From: Dryocola sp051307055
Lineage (GTDB): Bacteria; Pseudomonadota; Gammaproteobacteria; Enterobacterales; Enterobacteriaceae
Assembly: GCF_051307055.1 (NCBI RefSeq)
Contig: NZ_CP149994.1
Span: forward strand, 1,116,001-1,180,000
Direction: 5' to 3'
Length of the DNA stretch: 64,000 nucleotides
Shown here: positions 9,073 through 18,086 of the stretch, piece after piece
Numbering within the stretch: position 1 is the stretch's first letter
Layout: every line of letters starts with the position of its first letter
Notes under the pieces: model-generated
What the model saw: only the letters and a program-made list of their open reading frames with translations
Databases searched by the model: none
Told to the model about the DNA's origin: nothing
Program-made: the position numbers and the translations under genes

Positions 9073-10003
9073 CGTCATTATTTTGCCGTGGTTAACGGTA
9101 GAAAACGCTAACGCCGTTGCCGGGCTGACCTGGGGCTTTCCGGCTATAACTCATTTCCTGGGCTATACCCATGCGCTGTCCCGTAAGCTTCAGGCTTCGC
9201 ATGGTCTGCGCCTTGAGGGCTGCGCGGTGATATGCCATCACCATCAGGTTCACGCTCACTCATCCGGACGTGATTATCAGTTCGCTCTCACCCGCAACCC
9301 GTTAACCCGCGAAGGGAAGACCGCGTCCTTTAACGAAGAGGGCCGTATGCACCTCACCGTTTCGCTGCTGCTGGAATGTGAAGGTGAGATAGCCAACGGC
9401 GAAATTGGTCTGCGTGAGCTGACAACGCACATGCAAACGCTCTGTCAGACGCAAAAGCTGGCGGGCGGAACCATTACCGGGCTGCGCAATGTGCAGGTCT
9501 GTAGCGCCTCCCGTATTAAGCCCTTGCTGTATGGCCTGATGCCGGGGTTCGTGCTGCTGGATCGTTCATCCCTGCTTGACGAGCATTACCAGCAGCTTCG
9601 CAAACTTAAGCCGGAAGCTGAAATGATCGATGCCTGGCTCGACTTTGCGGCGTTAAAAATGGCGGCCGAAGGCGGCGAACAGCCGGACGATACCGTGAGC
9701 TGGAATTATCAGGCTAAACCTTTTCCCGGCTATCTGGTGCCGTTGATGACGGGCTGGCAGCGCATTTCTCCGCTTTATGTCGCAGGCAGCGTCACGAACG
9801 CCCGCGATGAGGAAACGCCGTTCTGCTTTGCCGAAGCCGTTTACGGCGTCGGCGAGTGGCGCGGCGCGCATCGCATTAAAGATTTGACTGAATTGTTCTG
9901 GCGTTACCACAACACTGAATCTGGCTACTACTGCCGCGGGCAGGCCCTGCCTGAAGATGAGCCGGAAGAAGACGAAGATCCACGTAACTTTGATGATTTT
10001 TAA
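9065..10003 (+). CDS. csy2: Csy2 (Cas5f), crRNA 5'-handle subunit
   Basis: 312 aa RAMP-fold protein that forms a heterodimer with Csy1 and caps the 5' end of the crRNA. The start SNVIILPWLTVENANAVAGLTWGFPA is typical of the family, as is the PGFVLLDR segment. The start overlaps csy1 by 8 bp after a GAGGAG box inside csy1. The acidic C-terminus (EDEPEEDEDPRNFDDF) is unremarkable in the family. csy3 follows after 11 bp. Confidence 0.95.
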   Translation: MSNVIILPWLTVENANAVAGLTWGFPAITHFLGYTHALSRKLQASHGLRLEGCAVICHHHQVHAHSSGRDYQFALTRNPLTREGKTASFNEEGRMHLTVSLLLECEGEIANGEIGLRELTTHMQTLCQTQKLAGGTITGLRNVQVCSASRIKPLLYGLMPGFVLLDRSSLLDEHYQQLRKLKPEAEMIDAWLDFAALKMAAEGGEQPDDTVSWNYQAKPFPGYLVPLMTGWQRISPLYVAGSVTNARDEETPFCFAEAVYGVGEWRGAHRIKDLTELFWRYHNTESGYYCRGQALPEDEPEEDEDPRNFDDF

Positions 10004-10014
10004 GGGACGATAAA

Positions 10015-11010
10015 ATGGCTAAAAATTCCGTTATCAAAACCGCATCGGTACTGGCCTTTGAACGCAAGCTGGCAAACTCGGACGCGGTGATGTTTTCCGG
10101 AAGCTGGCAGGGCGAGAGCTGGCAGCCGGTGCGTATTCAGGAAAAAGCGGTGCGCGGTACCATTTCCAACCGCCTCAAAAACGCGCTGGTCAGCGACCCG
10201 GCAAAACTGGATGCCGAAATCCAGAAGGCCAACCTGCAGCGTGTGGATGTGGCGGCGCTTCCGGCGGATGCCGATACGTTAAAAATGACCTTTACGCTGC
10301 GTGTGCTGGGTAATCTGGCAACGCCGTCCGTCTGCAATGATAAAACCTATCAGGATGCGCTCCAGCAAACTATTGAAGGCTATATCAGCGAACACGGCTT
10401 TGGCGAGCTGGCGTTACGCTATGCCACCAATCTGGCAAACGGGCGTTTTTTATGGCGTAACCGCGTGGGGGCAGAACATATTCAGGTGACCGTCAAGGGA
10501 AGCAAAACCTGGACATTCAATGCGCATGATTTCTCGCTGCGTAACTTTGACCAGCGCGATAACGACATTTTGCAGCTTGCCGCTGAAATTGAAAATGGCC
10601 TGAAGGGCGACACCTTTGTGCTGCTGAATGTGGAAGCGTTAGTCCGTTTAGGCGAAGGGCAGGAGGTCTTCCCGTCGCAGGAGCTGGTGCTGGACAGCAA
10701 CAGCAGCAAAAGCAAGGTGCTTTATCAGGTTAACACCGTCGCGGCGCTGCATTCCCAGAAAGTGGGCAATGCGCTGCGTACCATAGATACCTGGCATCCG
10801 CAGGTTGAATCACTCGGAGCAATTGCGGTAGAACCCTATGGCTCGGTAACCAGCCGGGGCATCGCCTGTCGTCAGCCAAAAGAGAAAATGGATTTCTACA
10901 CGCTGCTGGATAACTGGGTGACCAAAGGCGATAAACCTGCGGTTGAGCAACAGCATTACGTTATGGCGGTATTGATCCGCGGCGGCGTATTTGGCGAGAA
11001 ATCTGAATAA
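10015..11010 (+). CDS. csy3: Csy3 (Cas7f), backbone subunit
   Basis: 331 aa. Six copies of Csy3 make the helical backbone that holds the spacer part of the crRNA. Recognised by the N-terminal KTASVLAFERKLANSDAVMF and by the central LRYATNLANGRFLWRNRVGAE region. An AAGGGACG box precedes the ATG. It lies 11 bp after csy2 and 10 bp before csy4, so the cluster is one transcription unit. Confidence 0.96.
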   Translation: MAKNSVIKTASVLAFERKLANSDAVMFSGSWQGESWQPVRIQEKAVRGTISNRLKNALVSDPAKLDAEIQKANLQRVDVAALPADADTLKMTFTLRVLGNLATPSVCNDKTYQDALQQTIEGYISEHGFGELALRYATNLANGRFLWRNRVGAEHIQVTVKGSKTWTFNAHDFSLRNFDQRDNDILQLAAEIENGLKGDTFVLLNVEALVRLGEGQEVFPSQELVLDSNSSKSKVLYQVNTVAALHSQKVGNALRTIDTWHPQVESLGAIAVEPYGSVTSRGIACRQPKEKMDFYTLLDNWVTKGDKPAVEQQHYVMAVLIRGGVFGEKSE

Positions 11011-11020
11011 GGAGCAACGG

Positions 11021-11575
11021 ATGGACAGCTATCAGGAGATCCGGGTGCTGCCGGATCCGGAGTTTCAGGAGTCTATGCTGATGGCGGCGCTGTTTGCCAA
11101 ACTTCACAGGGCATTGGGTGGCAGGGGAAAAGGAGATATCGGCGTCAGTTTCCCTGAACATGACCGATCGCCTGGCGGCGTGCTCCGTTTGCATGGTAAG
11201 CAAGCTGCGCTTAATGAACTTGAGGCGACCGGCTGGCGCGCAGGCTTAAACGACTACTGTGCTGCTTCGCCCGTGCTGCCCGTTCCAGCGATTAAAGGCT
11301 GGCGCAGGGTGACCCGCGTTCAGGTAAAAAGCAGTCCTGAACGCCTGCTGCGCCGCTCGGTACGCAAAGGGTGGATAACGGAAGCAGAAGCACAGCACCG
11401 GCTGAGCACCATGCAGGTTCAAAGCAGCAAGCTGCCGTTTATTCAGATGAAAAGCCTCTCCAGCAGCCAGGCGTTTCGTCTGTTTATTCAACATGGGGAG
11501 CTGCAGCAACAGCAAAGCAGCGGTGGGTTCAGTAATTACGGCTTTAGCGCTGGAGCCAGCATCCCCTGGTTTTGA
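11021..11575 (+). CDS. csy4: Csy4 (Cas6f), crRNA-processing endoribonuclease
   Basis: 184 aa, matching the ~185-aa family length. It cuts at the base of the repeat hairpin (CTGCC/GGCAG) and stays bound to the crRNA 3' end. H29 (in FAKLHRALG) sits exactly where the catalytic histidine of Pseudomonas Csy4 is. The C-terminus GFSNYGFSAGASIPWF is characteristic. The ATG at 11021 is chosen because AAGGAG precedes it by 6 bp; a longer in-frame extension upstream would overlap csy3. Last gene of the cas operon. The hairpin-like CCGGGTGAAAGTCTCGCCCGG (stem CCGGGTGA/TCGCCCGG region, 11585-11605) follows it. Confidence 0.97.
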   Translation: MDSYQEIRVLPDPEFQESMLMAALFAKLHRALGGRGKGDIGVSFPEHDRSPGGVLRLHGKQAALNELEATGWRAGLNDYCAASPVLPVPAIKGWRRVTRVQVKSSPERLLRRSVRKGWITEAEAQHRLSTMQVQSSKLPFIQMKSLSSSQAFRLFIQHGELQQQQSSGGFSNYGFSAGASIPWF

Positions 11576-11604
11576 CCTGATAACCGGGTGAAAGTCTCGC
11601 CCGG

Positions 11605-11919
11605 TTAATCACGCGTGGAGTAGCTCAATTTGCGGGTGGGGGATGAATGCTGGCCTGGCGTGAGGCGAACGCCTGCCGCACGCGTTAATTCCGTCAGGGT
11701 AGTCAGCGTCGGGTTGCCGTTCTCAGATAGCGCCTTATAAATATGCTGTCTTGCGATGCCCGACTTTTTAGATATTTCCCCCACGTCGCCGCGTGCTTCG
11801 ATCACGCGACGTAATGCGATGAGGAAAGCGGCAATACCGCCATCTTCATAGATCTCATCAAGCGCTGTTTGCAGGTAAATTTCGGCATACGCCGGATCGG
11901 CGCGCAGCTCTTCGATCAT
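11605..11919 (-). CDS. HTH antitoxin, HigA-type, of a broken toxin-antitoxin pair
   Basis: 104 aa. The Cro/C1-type helix-turn-helix covers about residues 47-80 (GEISKKSGIARQHIYKALSENGNPTL as the HTH core), preceded by a helical region (LQTALDEIYEDGGIAAFLIALRRV). This fits the phage-type addiction-module antidote family paired with RelE/HigB-like toxins. It is transcribed toward csy4 and lies just downstream of the toxin relic, toxin first as in HigBA. No better start codon exists upstream in frame before a stop, so the ATG at 11919 is used. With the toxin gene broken, it may be an orphan antitoxin or repressor. Confidence 0.8.
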   Translation of the reverse strand: MIEELRADPAYAEIYLQTALDEIYEDGGIAAFLIALRRVIEARGDVGEISKKSGIARQHIYKALSENGNPTLTTLTELTRAAGVRLTPGQHSSPTRKLSYSTRD

Positions 11920-11962
11920 TGCAGTATTACGATCTACCGCTGATTCAAATTCGGTTTCAGTT

Positions 11963-12298
11963 TTATGATTTCAACCTCATATGATAATCCCGCAGGTATT
12001 TAACGGCTTTATCCAAATCTGTATTCTGTGCTGTTTTATCCCCACCTGTAAGCAGAAGCATTATTTCACCCTCTTCTATTTGCATAATAGATGCGATAGC
12101 CCGGGCCATAATCGATGCGCAACTCCCAAACACCGTCTCTCTCAAACTTATGATCTCCAGAATTACCGGCTTCGGTTCTTGCTACCCGGATGTCAATTTT
12201 GGCGGCAGCCCGTATCTCTTTCTTCCGTAACTTTTTATCCAGTCCGTGTAAGGTATTTTGCCTTTCGCGTCCTGATATCTCTTAGCTGTATCAGGCAT
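11963..12298 (-). pseudogene. RelE/HigB-type toxin gene with two frameshifts
   Basis: On the minus strand from ATG 12298, three reading frames together spell a complete toxin of the addiction-module killer family. Frame 1 gives MPDTAKRYQDAKGKIPYTDWIK, frame 2 gives RAAAKIDIRVARTEAGNSGD through LRIDYGPGYRIYYANR, and frame 3 gives GEIMLLLTGGDKTAQNTD to the stop. The first break is in an A-run (five A; six restores frame) near 12233-12240. The second is near 12070-12080, after codons for YYANR. The GPGYRIYY and LLTGGDK motifs identify the family. The gene order toxin then antitoxin supports the call. A sequencing error cannot be excluded. Confidence 0.85.
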
Positions 12299-12524
12299 GG
12301 TACATCCCATTCTTTTGGGGGGTGCACGTTGTCATATATAAGCGACAGCGTGTGCAAGCAATACCTCGCTCTGACAGGCTCTTCTTTTTGTAAAAAATGC
12401 GTATGACGGTGGATATGCTGAGGTTTAGCCAGACAGATGCCAGATGTGAGTGAAACGGCAAATCATCCCGCGCGACGAGTTTAAATTCGTTGTATTCACA
12501 AAACCCTAATTTGAGGGATAAATA

Positions 12525-12633
12525 TAACCCGTTGATTTTATTAGCCTGTATTCGGTGGGCAGAAAAAAGGGTATTCCCATAAAGAATGAACATTTTATGT
12601 ATTGCATCAAACGGTTATGCGTGTAAAGCTCCT
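12525..12633 (+). promoter_or_regulatory. Leader of CRISPR array 3 with two IHF-like sites
   Basis: The reverse-orientation site TAACCCGTTGATT (12525-12537) is a full 13 of 13 IHF match ending 96 bp before the repeat. The proximal CATCAAACGGTTA (12605-12617, 12 of 13) ends 16 bp before it. AAAAAAGGGT lies at 12563-12572. It is alignable with the array 2 leader, including the ACCCTAATTTGAG start and GTGTAAAGC near the repeat. The 12299-12500 stretch before it shows no gene that I can support. Confidence 0.75.
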
Positions 12634-13140
12634 GTGCACTGCCGTACAGGCAGCTTAGAAATGATAACCGAACCATAAAACGCTGGGTTGAAAGTGCACT
12701 GCCGTACAGGCAGCTTAGAAAAGCGCCGACTCGTTAACCCGCTGGCGCAGAATGTGCACTGCCGTACAGGCAGCTTAGAAATGTGCGTCGTGAAGCAATG
12801 CTTCGAGAGCGAAGTGCACTGCCGTACAGGCAGCTTAGAAATAAAAGTAAGTTGCGCGATTCCTGAAATTGACGTGCACTGCCGTACAGGCAGCTTAGAA
12901 ATGCTTGTTGCTGCGCTCCCATGCTGTTTCTTCGTGCACTGCCATACAGGCAGCTTAGAAATGATGCACCCGCACCATGCGCTGCACCCGCCCGTGCACT
13001 GCCGTACAGGCAGCTTAGAAGATAAAGGCGCTGATAATTTTTTCGCCGTTGGCGTTCACTGCCGTACAGGCAGCTTAGGAAGCCTAAAATGGCCGGATAG
13101 ATTGACAATATTATTCACTGCCGCGCAGACGGCCTATAAC
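12634..13140 (+). CRISPR. CRISPR array 3 (type I-F), 9 repeats, 8 spacers
   Basis: Repeats of 28 bp start at 12634, 12694, 12754, 12814, 12874, 12934, 12994 and 13054, with a degenerate last copy near 13113. They begin GTGCACTGCC like array 2 but mostly end CTTAGAAA like array 1. The copy at 12934 has one stem substitution (CCATAC). The 13054 copy starts GTTCACT and ends TTAGGAA, and the last copy is heavily mutated, so decay rises toward the leader-distal end. Spacers are 32 bp except the last, about 31 bp. It lies downstream of csy4 in the same direction. Confidence 0.97.
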
Positions 13141-13141
13141 A

Positions 13142-13222
13142 AAAAAGATGGCGCGCCATATCGACCCTACCAGCAACGTTGTCCTTTGCTGTATCAGACG
13201 AAAATGGCGCGCCATCATCTTT
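13142..13222. repeat. Inverted repeat with GGCGCGCC cores between array 3 and fdnI
   Basis: Two copies of ATGGCGCGCCAT, each itself a palindrome, lie at about 13149-13160 and 13204-13215. Each has a flanking A/T-run, so the copies can also pair with one another over a ~43-nt loop. Read on the minus strand the distal copy is followed by six T, so it may end the fdnGHI transcript, but the hairpin form is unusual. Confidence 0.5.
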
Positions 13223-13236
13223 TATTTTCCGCAGAG

Positions 13237-13893
13237 CTACAGCCCCTTGCTGCTCTCTTTCTTCGCTTCTGACGCTTCAACTTCACGATACCAGCGCGGA
13301 TGGTGTTTCTGCGCCCAGCGGCGGCTCACTTTGCCGACGATCATGCCTTTAATCGAGCCTTTCACCCAGAACGCCATATACATATGGATCAGGATGGCGT
13401 GGATCAAAATAATCGCCGTTGTCGCGTGGATAAGCAGGCTATAGCGCACGACCCTGATGGGGAAGAAGTCGGCGAAATAAGGCCGCCAGATGATAACACC
13501 GGTCACCAGCAGCACGAAAATCATGCTCATGATGGTCCAGAACATCATTTTCTGCCCGGCGTTATATTTACCGACCTTCGCCACCTTATGTTCGTTGCCC
13601 TTAAGCACCTCAACGATGCCTTTTACCCACGGTATGTCGTGTTTATCAGGGATGTTGTGATGCACAAAGCGCGTGAACATAAACATCAGCGCCACGAAAA
13701 TCAGCACGCCGAAGAACGGGTGCAGAATCCGGCCCATCTGCGGCGTACCGAAGGTTTCCGTCAGCCACTGCAGCGTCGGGAAGAACAGCGCGATGCCGGA
13801 GAGCGATACCAGGAAGAAACAGATAACCACCGTCCAGTGACAGGCGCGGTCGATAAATTTCGTCCTGACAATCATTTTGCTCTTCTTAGTCAT
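13237..13893 (-). CDS. fdnI: FdnI, cytochrome b556 subunit of formate dehydrogenase N
   Basis: 218 aa inner-membrane diheme cytochrome b that passes electrons from FdnH to menaquinone. Four hydrophobic segments (for example VVICFFLVSLSGIALFF and FWTIMSMIFVLLVTGVIIW) carry the expected histidines in RACHWT, RILHPFFG and LLIHATTAIILIHAILIH. The ATG at 13893 gives a length equal to E. coli FdnI within one residue and overlaps the fdnH stop by 8 bp; a longer in-frame start at 13914 lies inside fdnH and is not needed. Last gene of fdnGHI. Confidence 0.96.
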   Translation of the reverse strand: MTKKSKMIVRTKFIDRACHWTVVICFFLVSLSGIALFFPTLQWLTETFGTPQMGRILHPFFGVLIFVALMFMFTRFVHHNIPDKHDIPWVKGIVEVLKGNEHKVAKVGKYNAGQKMMFWTIMSMIFVLLVTGVIIWRPYFADFFPIRVVRYSLLIHATTAIILIHAILIHMYMAFWVKGSIKGMIVGKVSRRWAQKHHPRWYREVEASEAKKESSKGL

Positions 13894-14770
13894 GGTGCTC
13901 CTCCTCGTCTTCATCCACCTCTTCGTTCGGCCCGACGCCCACGTAGTGGAAAATCAGCCCGGCGAAGGTGGCGATAAAGCCTGCCGCCGACAGCGGCTTG
14001 AGCAAGCCTTTCCACAGGTTGACTGGCGTATCGATTTGCGGATCTTTTGGCAGACCATGATAAAGCTCCGGCTGGTCAGCATGGTGCAGAACGTACATCA
14101 CATGCGTGCCGCCAACGCCCTGCGGGTTGTAGACGCCCGCGTGCTCATAACCACGTTTTTTCAGCTTGCCGACGCGTTCATCGGCTACCTCCAGCATCTC
14201 CTTTTTGGTACCAAAGTGGATGGCGCCGGTCGGGCAGGTTTTCACGCAGGCAGGCTCCTGGCCCACGCTTACGCGATCCACGCAGAGCGTGCATTTGTAG
14301 ACGCGGTTGTCGTCTTTATTCAGGCGCGGAATATTGAACGGGCAGCCGGCGATGCAGTACCCGCAGCCAATGCAGTGTTCCGACTGAAAATCAACGATGC
14401 CGTTGGCGTACTGAATGATGGCCCCGGCGGACGGACAGGCCTTCAGGCAGCCCGGATCCGCACAGTGCATGCAGCCATCCTTGCGGATAAGCCACTCCAG
14501 CTTGCCGTTCTGCTGGGTTTCTGAAAAACGCATCAGCGTCCAGGATTTGGCGCTCAGATCGGCGGGGTTATCGTAAACCCCGACGCAGTGCCCCACCTCA
14601 TCGCGGATGTCGTTCCATTCCGAGCAGGCGACCTGGCAGGCTTTACAGCCGATACAGCTGGAAACATCAATCAGCTTCGCCACCTCTTCCCTGTAGTCGC
14701 GGGCCTGCGGCGGCGGCGTAAAGCCGTTAGTAGCCGAACGCTTGATAATATCCTGAGATTGCATGGACAT
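13886..14770 (-). CDS. fdnH: FdnH, iron-sulfur subunit of formate dehydrogenase N
   Basis: 294 aa, identical in length to E. coli FdnH. Four ferredoxin-like clusters of cysteines are visible: CIGCKACQVAC, CMHCADPGCLKAC, CIGCGYCIAGCPFNIP and CTLCVDRVSVGQEPACVKTC. A C-terminal transmembrane helix (AAGFIATFAGLIFHYVGV) anchors it on the periplasmic side. It transfers electrons from the FdnG active site to FdnI. It starts 11 bp after the fdnG stop and overlaps fdnI, so the three genes form one operon. Confidence 0.97.
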   Translation of the reverse strand: MSMQSQDIIKRSATNGFTPPPQARDYREEVAKLIDVSSCIGCKACQVACSEWNDIRDEVGHCVGVYDNPADLSAKSWTLMRFSETQQNGKLEWLIRKDGCMHCADPGCLKACPSAGAIIQYANGIVDFQSEHCIGCGYCIAGCPFNIPRLNKDDNRVYKCTLCVDRVSVGQEPACVKTCPTGAIHFGTKKEMLEVADERVGKLKKRGYEHAGVYNPQGVGGTHVMYVLHHADQPELYHGLPKDPQIDTPVNLWKGLLKPLSAAGFIATFAGLIFHYVGVGPNEEVDEDEEEHHD

Positions 14771-14781
14771 GAGTTCGCTCC

Positions 14782-17700
14782 TTACGCCTTCTCAATGTTG
14801 ACCAGAAACGCCTTATACTCCGGCGTTTGCGAGTTGGCGTCGCCGACGGACGGGGTGAGGGTATTGGCGAGATAACCCTTACGCGCCGTGCCTTCAAAGC
14901 CCCAGTGCAGCGGTATGCCGATGGTTTCCACTTCCTGCCCGCCCGCATTCAGCGTGCGCACACGCGACGTTACCACCGCGACGGCGCGGATAAAGCCGCG
15001 TTTGCTGCTGACTTTTACATGGTCGCCGCTGGCAATTCCTTTCGTTTTCGCCAGCTTTTCGCTGATTTCCACGAACTGCTCCGGCTGCACGATGGCGTTA
15101 AGCCGCGAGTGCTTGGTCCAGGTGTGGAAGTGCTCGGTCAGGCGATACGTGGTGCCCACATAAGGGAACTGCTCGCGCTTGCCCATGCGTTTCGCATCGG
15201 CTTCATACAGACGCGCCGCCGGGTTAGAGACCACGTTCGGGTGCAGCGGGTTGGTGCCCAACGGCGTTTCAAACGGCTCGTAGTGTTCCGGGAACGGCCC
15301 TTCGGCCAGTTTATTCAGCGCAAACAGACGGCCCAGGCCTTCCTGCTGCATGATGAACGGCCCAACGCCGCTGCCGGGCGCGGCGGTGCTGAAGTCAGGA
15401 ATGTCGTTGCCGACCCACTTCGCGCCGTTCCATTCGATAAGCATGCGTTTCGCATCCCAGGGTTTACCCTGCGGGTCAGCGGAGGCGCGGTTATAGAGCA
15501 CGCGGCGGTTCATCGGCCATGCCCATGCCCAGCCCAGCGTGTTGCCCAGTCCGGACGGATCGCTGTTATCGCGGTTCGCCATCTGGTTGCCTTTCGCAGT
15601 CCAGCTACCGGTATAAATCCAGCAGGCGGATGCGGTGGTGCCGTCGTCGCGAAGCAGCGCGAAGGAGTCCAGCAGCTGGCCCTTTTTCGCCAGCAGATTT
15701 CCGGCCGGATCGAAGAGATCCTCTAGCGCGTAACCGTTGTTCTCTTTGGCAACTTCTTCAGATTCCGGGTGATCCGGCCGATCGTAGTGCCAGCCCATTT
15801 TCAGCAGCGGCTCAGCGCCTTTCCCGCCTTCCGTGCGATACATCTCGCGCATGCGGTGGTACAGGCCGGCCAGAATTTCGCCGTCGTTACGCGCTTCGCC
15901 CGGCGCATCGGCACCTTTCCAGTGCCACTGCAGCCAGCGTCCGGAGTTGGCAATCGAACCGTCTTCTTCGGCAAAACAGGTGGACGGCAGGCGGAATACT
16001 TCGGTCTGAATACTCGCCGGATCGACGTCGTTCATCTCGCCGTGGTTCTGCCAGAAGTTGGAGGTTTCGGTCACTAATGGATCGATAATCACCAGATACT
16101 TCAGCTTGCTCAGGCTCGCGACGACCTTGTTTTTATCCGGGAAGGAGGCGACCGGGTTAAAGCCCTGGCAGATATAGCCGGTGACTTTGTTGCGGTCCAT
16201 CATGTCGAAGTATTTCAGCACGTCGTAGGTCTGATCCCACTTCGGCAGCCAGTCGAAGCCCCAGTTGTTTTCGCGGGTCGCGTCGTCGCCGTAGAACGCT
16301 TTCATCAGGCTGACGAAGAACTTCGGATAGTTGCCCCAGTAGTTCACCTGGCCTGGCAGCGTCGCTTTTGGCGTGTTGGCGGCCAGATAGGTTTGCAGAT
16401 CGGTGTGCTTCTCAGACGGCAGGGTCAGATAACCCGGCAGGCTGGTAGAGAGCAGACCCAGATCGGTCAGGCCCTGGATATTGGAGTGTCCGCGCAGGGC
16501 GTTTACGCCGCCGCCCGCCATGCCCATATTGCCGAGCAGCAGCTGGATCATCGCCATCGTACGGATGTTCTGCGCGCCCACGGTGTGCTGCGTCCAGCCC
16601 AGCGCGTAGAGGAAGGTGGTCGTTCTGTCGGCCGCGCTTGTGGAGGCCAGCACTTCGCACACTTTCAGGAAGTCCGCCTGCGGGGTGCCGCAGATGTGCT
16701 CCACCACGTCCGGCGTATAGCGGGAAACGTGCTCTTTGAGCAGGTTCCACACGCAGCGCGGATGGTTCAGCGTTTCGTCGCGTTTCGCATAGCCGTTTTC
16801 ATCGAACTGATAGTTCCAGCTCGTTTTGTCGTACTGACGTTTTTCTTCGTCGTAGCCGCTGAACAGGCCGTCATCAAAGCTAAAGTCGTCGCGCACCAGC
16901 AGGGCGGCGTTGGTATAGCTTTTAACGTATTCAGCGTTGATTTTGTTGTGGTTAATCAGGTACAGAATTACGCCCGACAGGAAAGTAATGTCGGTGCCGG
17001 AGCGGATCGGCGCGTAGATATCCGCCACCGAAGCGGTGCGGGTAAAGCGCGGATCGACCACAATCAGCGTGGCGTCGTTGTTGTTTTTGGCTTCTATCGC
17101 CCAGCGGAAACCCACCGGATGCGCTTCAGCGGCGTTGCCGCCCATCACCATCACCACGTTGGCGTTTTTGATATCAACCCAGTGGTTGGTCATCGCACCG
17201 CGACCAAATGTTGGAGCAAGACTTGCTACCGTTGGTCCGTGTCAGACGCGTGCCTGGTTATCAACTGCCAGCATGCCCAGCGAGCGGGCAAATTTCTGCG
17301 TGAGTATTCCGGTCTCGTTGCTGGCCGCCGAGGCGCACAGCATGCCGGTGGAAAGCCAGCGGTTCACCGTAACGTTTTGTTCGTTTTTCTCAACGAAGTT
17401 CGCATCGCGGTCATCTTTCATCAGGCGGGCGATGCGCTCAAAGGCGTCCTGCCAGCTGATGCGCTGCCATTTATCTGAACCCGGCGCGCGATATTCCGGG
17501 TAGCGCAGGCGGTTATCGCTGTGGATGTAATCCAGCAGGCCCGCGCCTTTCGGGCAGAGCGCGCCACGGCTGACCGGATGATCCGGGTCGCCTTCAATAT
17601 GAAAAATGCTGGCTTTGGCGTTTTTTGCGCCGTCGCCCAGGCTGTACATCAATAATCCACATCCTACGGAACAGTAAGTACAGGTATTGCGGGTTTCTTT

Positions 17701-17829
17701 TGCGCGCAGCAGCTTGTAGTTGCGCACTTCCGCAAGCGCGGCGGCTGGAGCAAAGCCCAGCATCGCCGCGGTGGTTCCTGCCATTCCGCCGGCACAGATT
17801 TTAAAAAATTTTCTGCGGCTGACGTCCAT
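14782..17829 (-). CDS. fdnG: FdnG, selenocysteine catalytic subunit of formate dehydrogenase N
   Basis: 1015 aa if the in-frame TGA at 17242-17244 is read as selenocysteine. That codon is number 196, in ARV-Sec-HGPTVASLAPT, exactly the position in E. coli FdnG. A Tat signal (SRRKFFKICAGG) exports the folded molybdopterin enzyme to the periplasm, and CTYCSVGCG holds a [4Fe-4S] cluster. The ending LVNIEKA fits FdnG rather than FdoG. Reaction: formate to CO2, electrons to nitrate respiration. A standard gene caller splits this gene at the TGA; it is not a pseudogene. Confidence 0.97.
17202..17244 (-). other. Bacterial SECIS element of fdnG with UGA-Sec codon
   Basis: Immediately 3' of the UGA the mRNA can fold. 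The outer stem GACCAA/TTGGTC pairs 17232-17237 with 17202-17207, and the inner hairpin GCAA-GTC-TTGC lies in the middle. This is the region where SelB binds to insert selenocysteine, and it agrees with E. coli fdnG as I recall it. Confidence 0.85.
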
Positions 17830-17890
17830 CGTAACCTCATTGTCATGACAATAAACGACGGCGAAAATAGCAACTGGGGCAGGAGGTATA

Positions 17891-17944
17891 TTGAGTGAAA
17901 TCAATCCGCTATGGATTGGGTAGAGAAACACCTCTTAATGAGTA
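17891..17944 (-). promoter_or_regulatory. FNR-like and NarL-like sites upstream of fdnG
   Basis: On the minus strand TTGAT-TTCA-CTCAA (17891-17904) matches the FNR consensus TTGATNNNNATCAA with one mismatch. Further upstream TACTCAT-TA-AGAGGTG (17929-17944) is a 7-2-7 pair of NarL heptamers with one mismatch. E. coli fdnG is activated by FNR without oxygen and by NarL with nitrate, so this arrangement fits. If FNR sits at -41.5, transcription would start near 17855. Confidence 0.75.
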
Positions 17945-18086
17945 GAGAAAGTGGGCGTTTAATAACCATTTTCGGTGTGTGGGTTTGGCGGCGCGGGTTA
18001 CGGGCACTTTTTTGCAAAACGATTTATGCTGCACAAAAAATAATATCGCTACGTGGGTGGCGCAAAACGATAAAAAGGAAGAAGGG

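Noticed and set aside
201..13140. Self-targeting spacers against genes of this window
   Set aside because: I saw no spacer match to window genes by eye, but a proper search was not possible, so I make no claim either way.
17242..17244. In-frame TGA splitting fdnG
   Set aside because: It is the selenocysteine codon at position 196 with a SECIS hairpin following, not a nonsense mutation.
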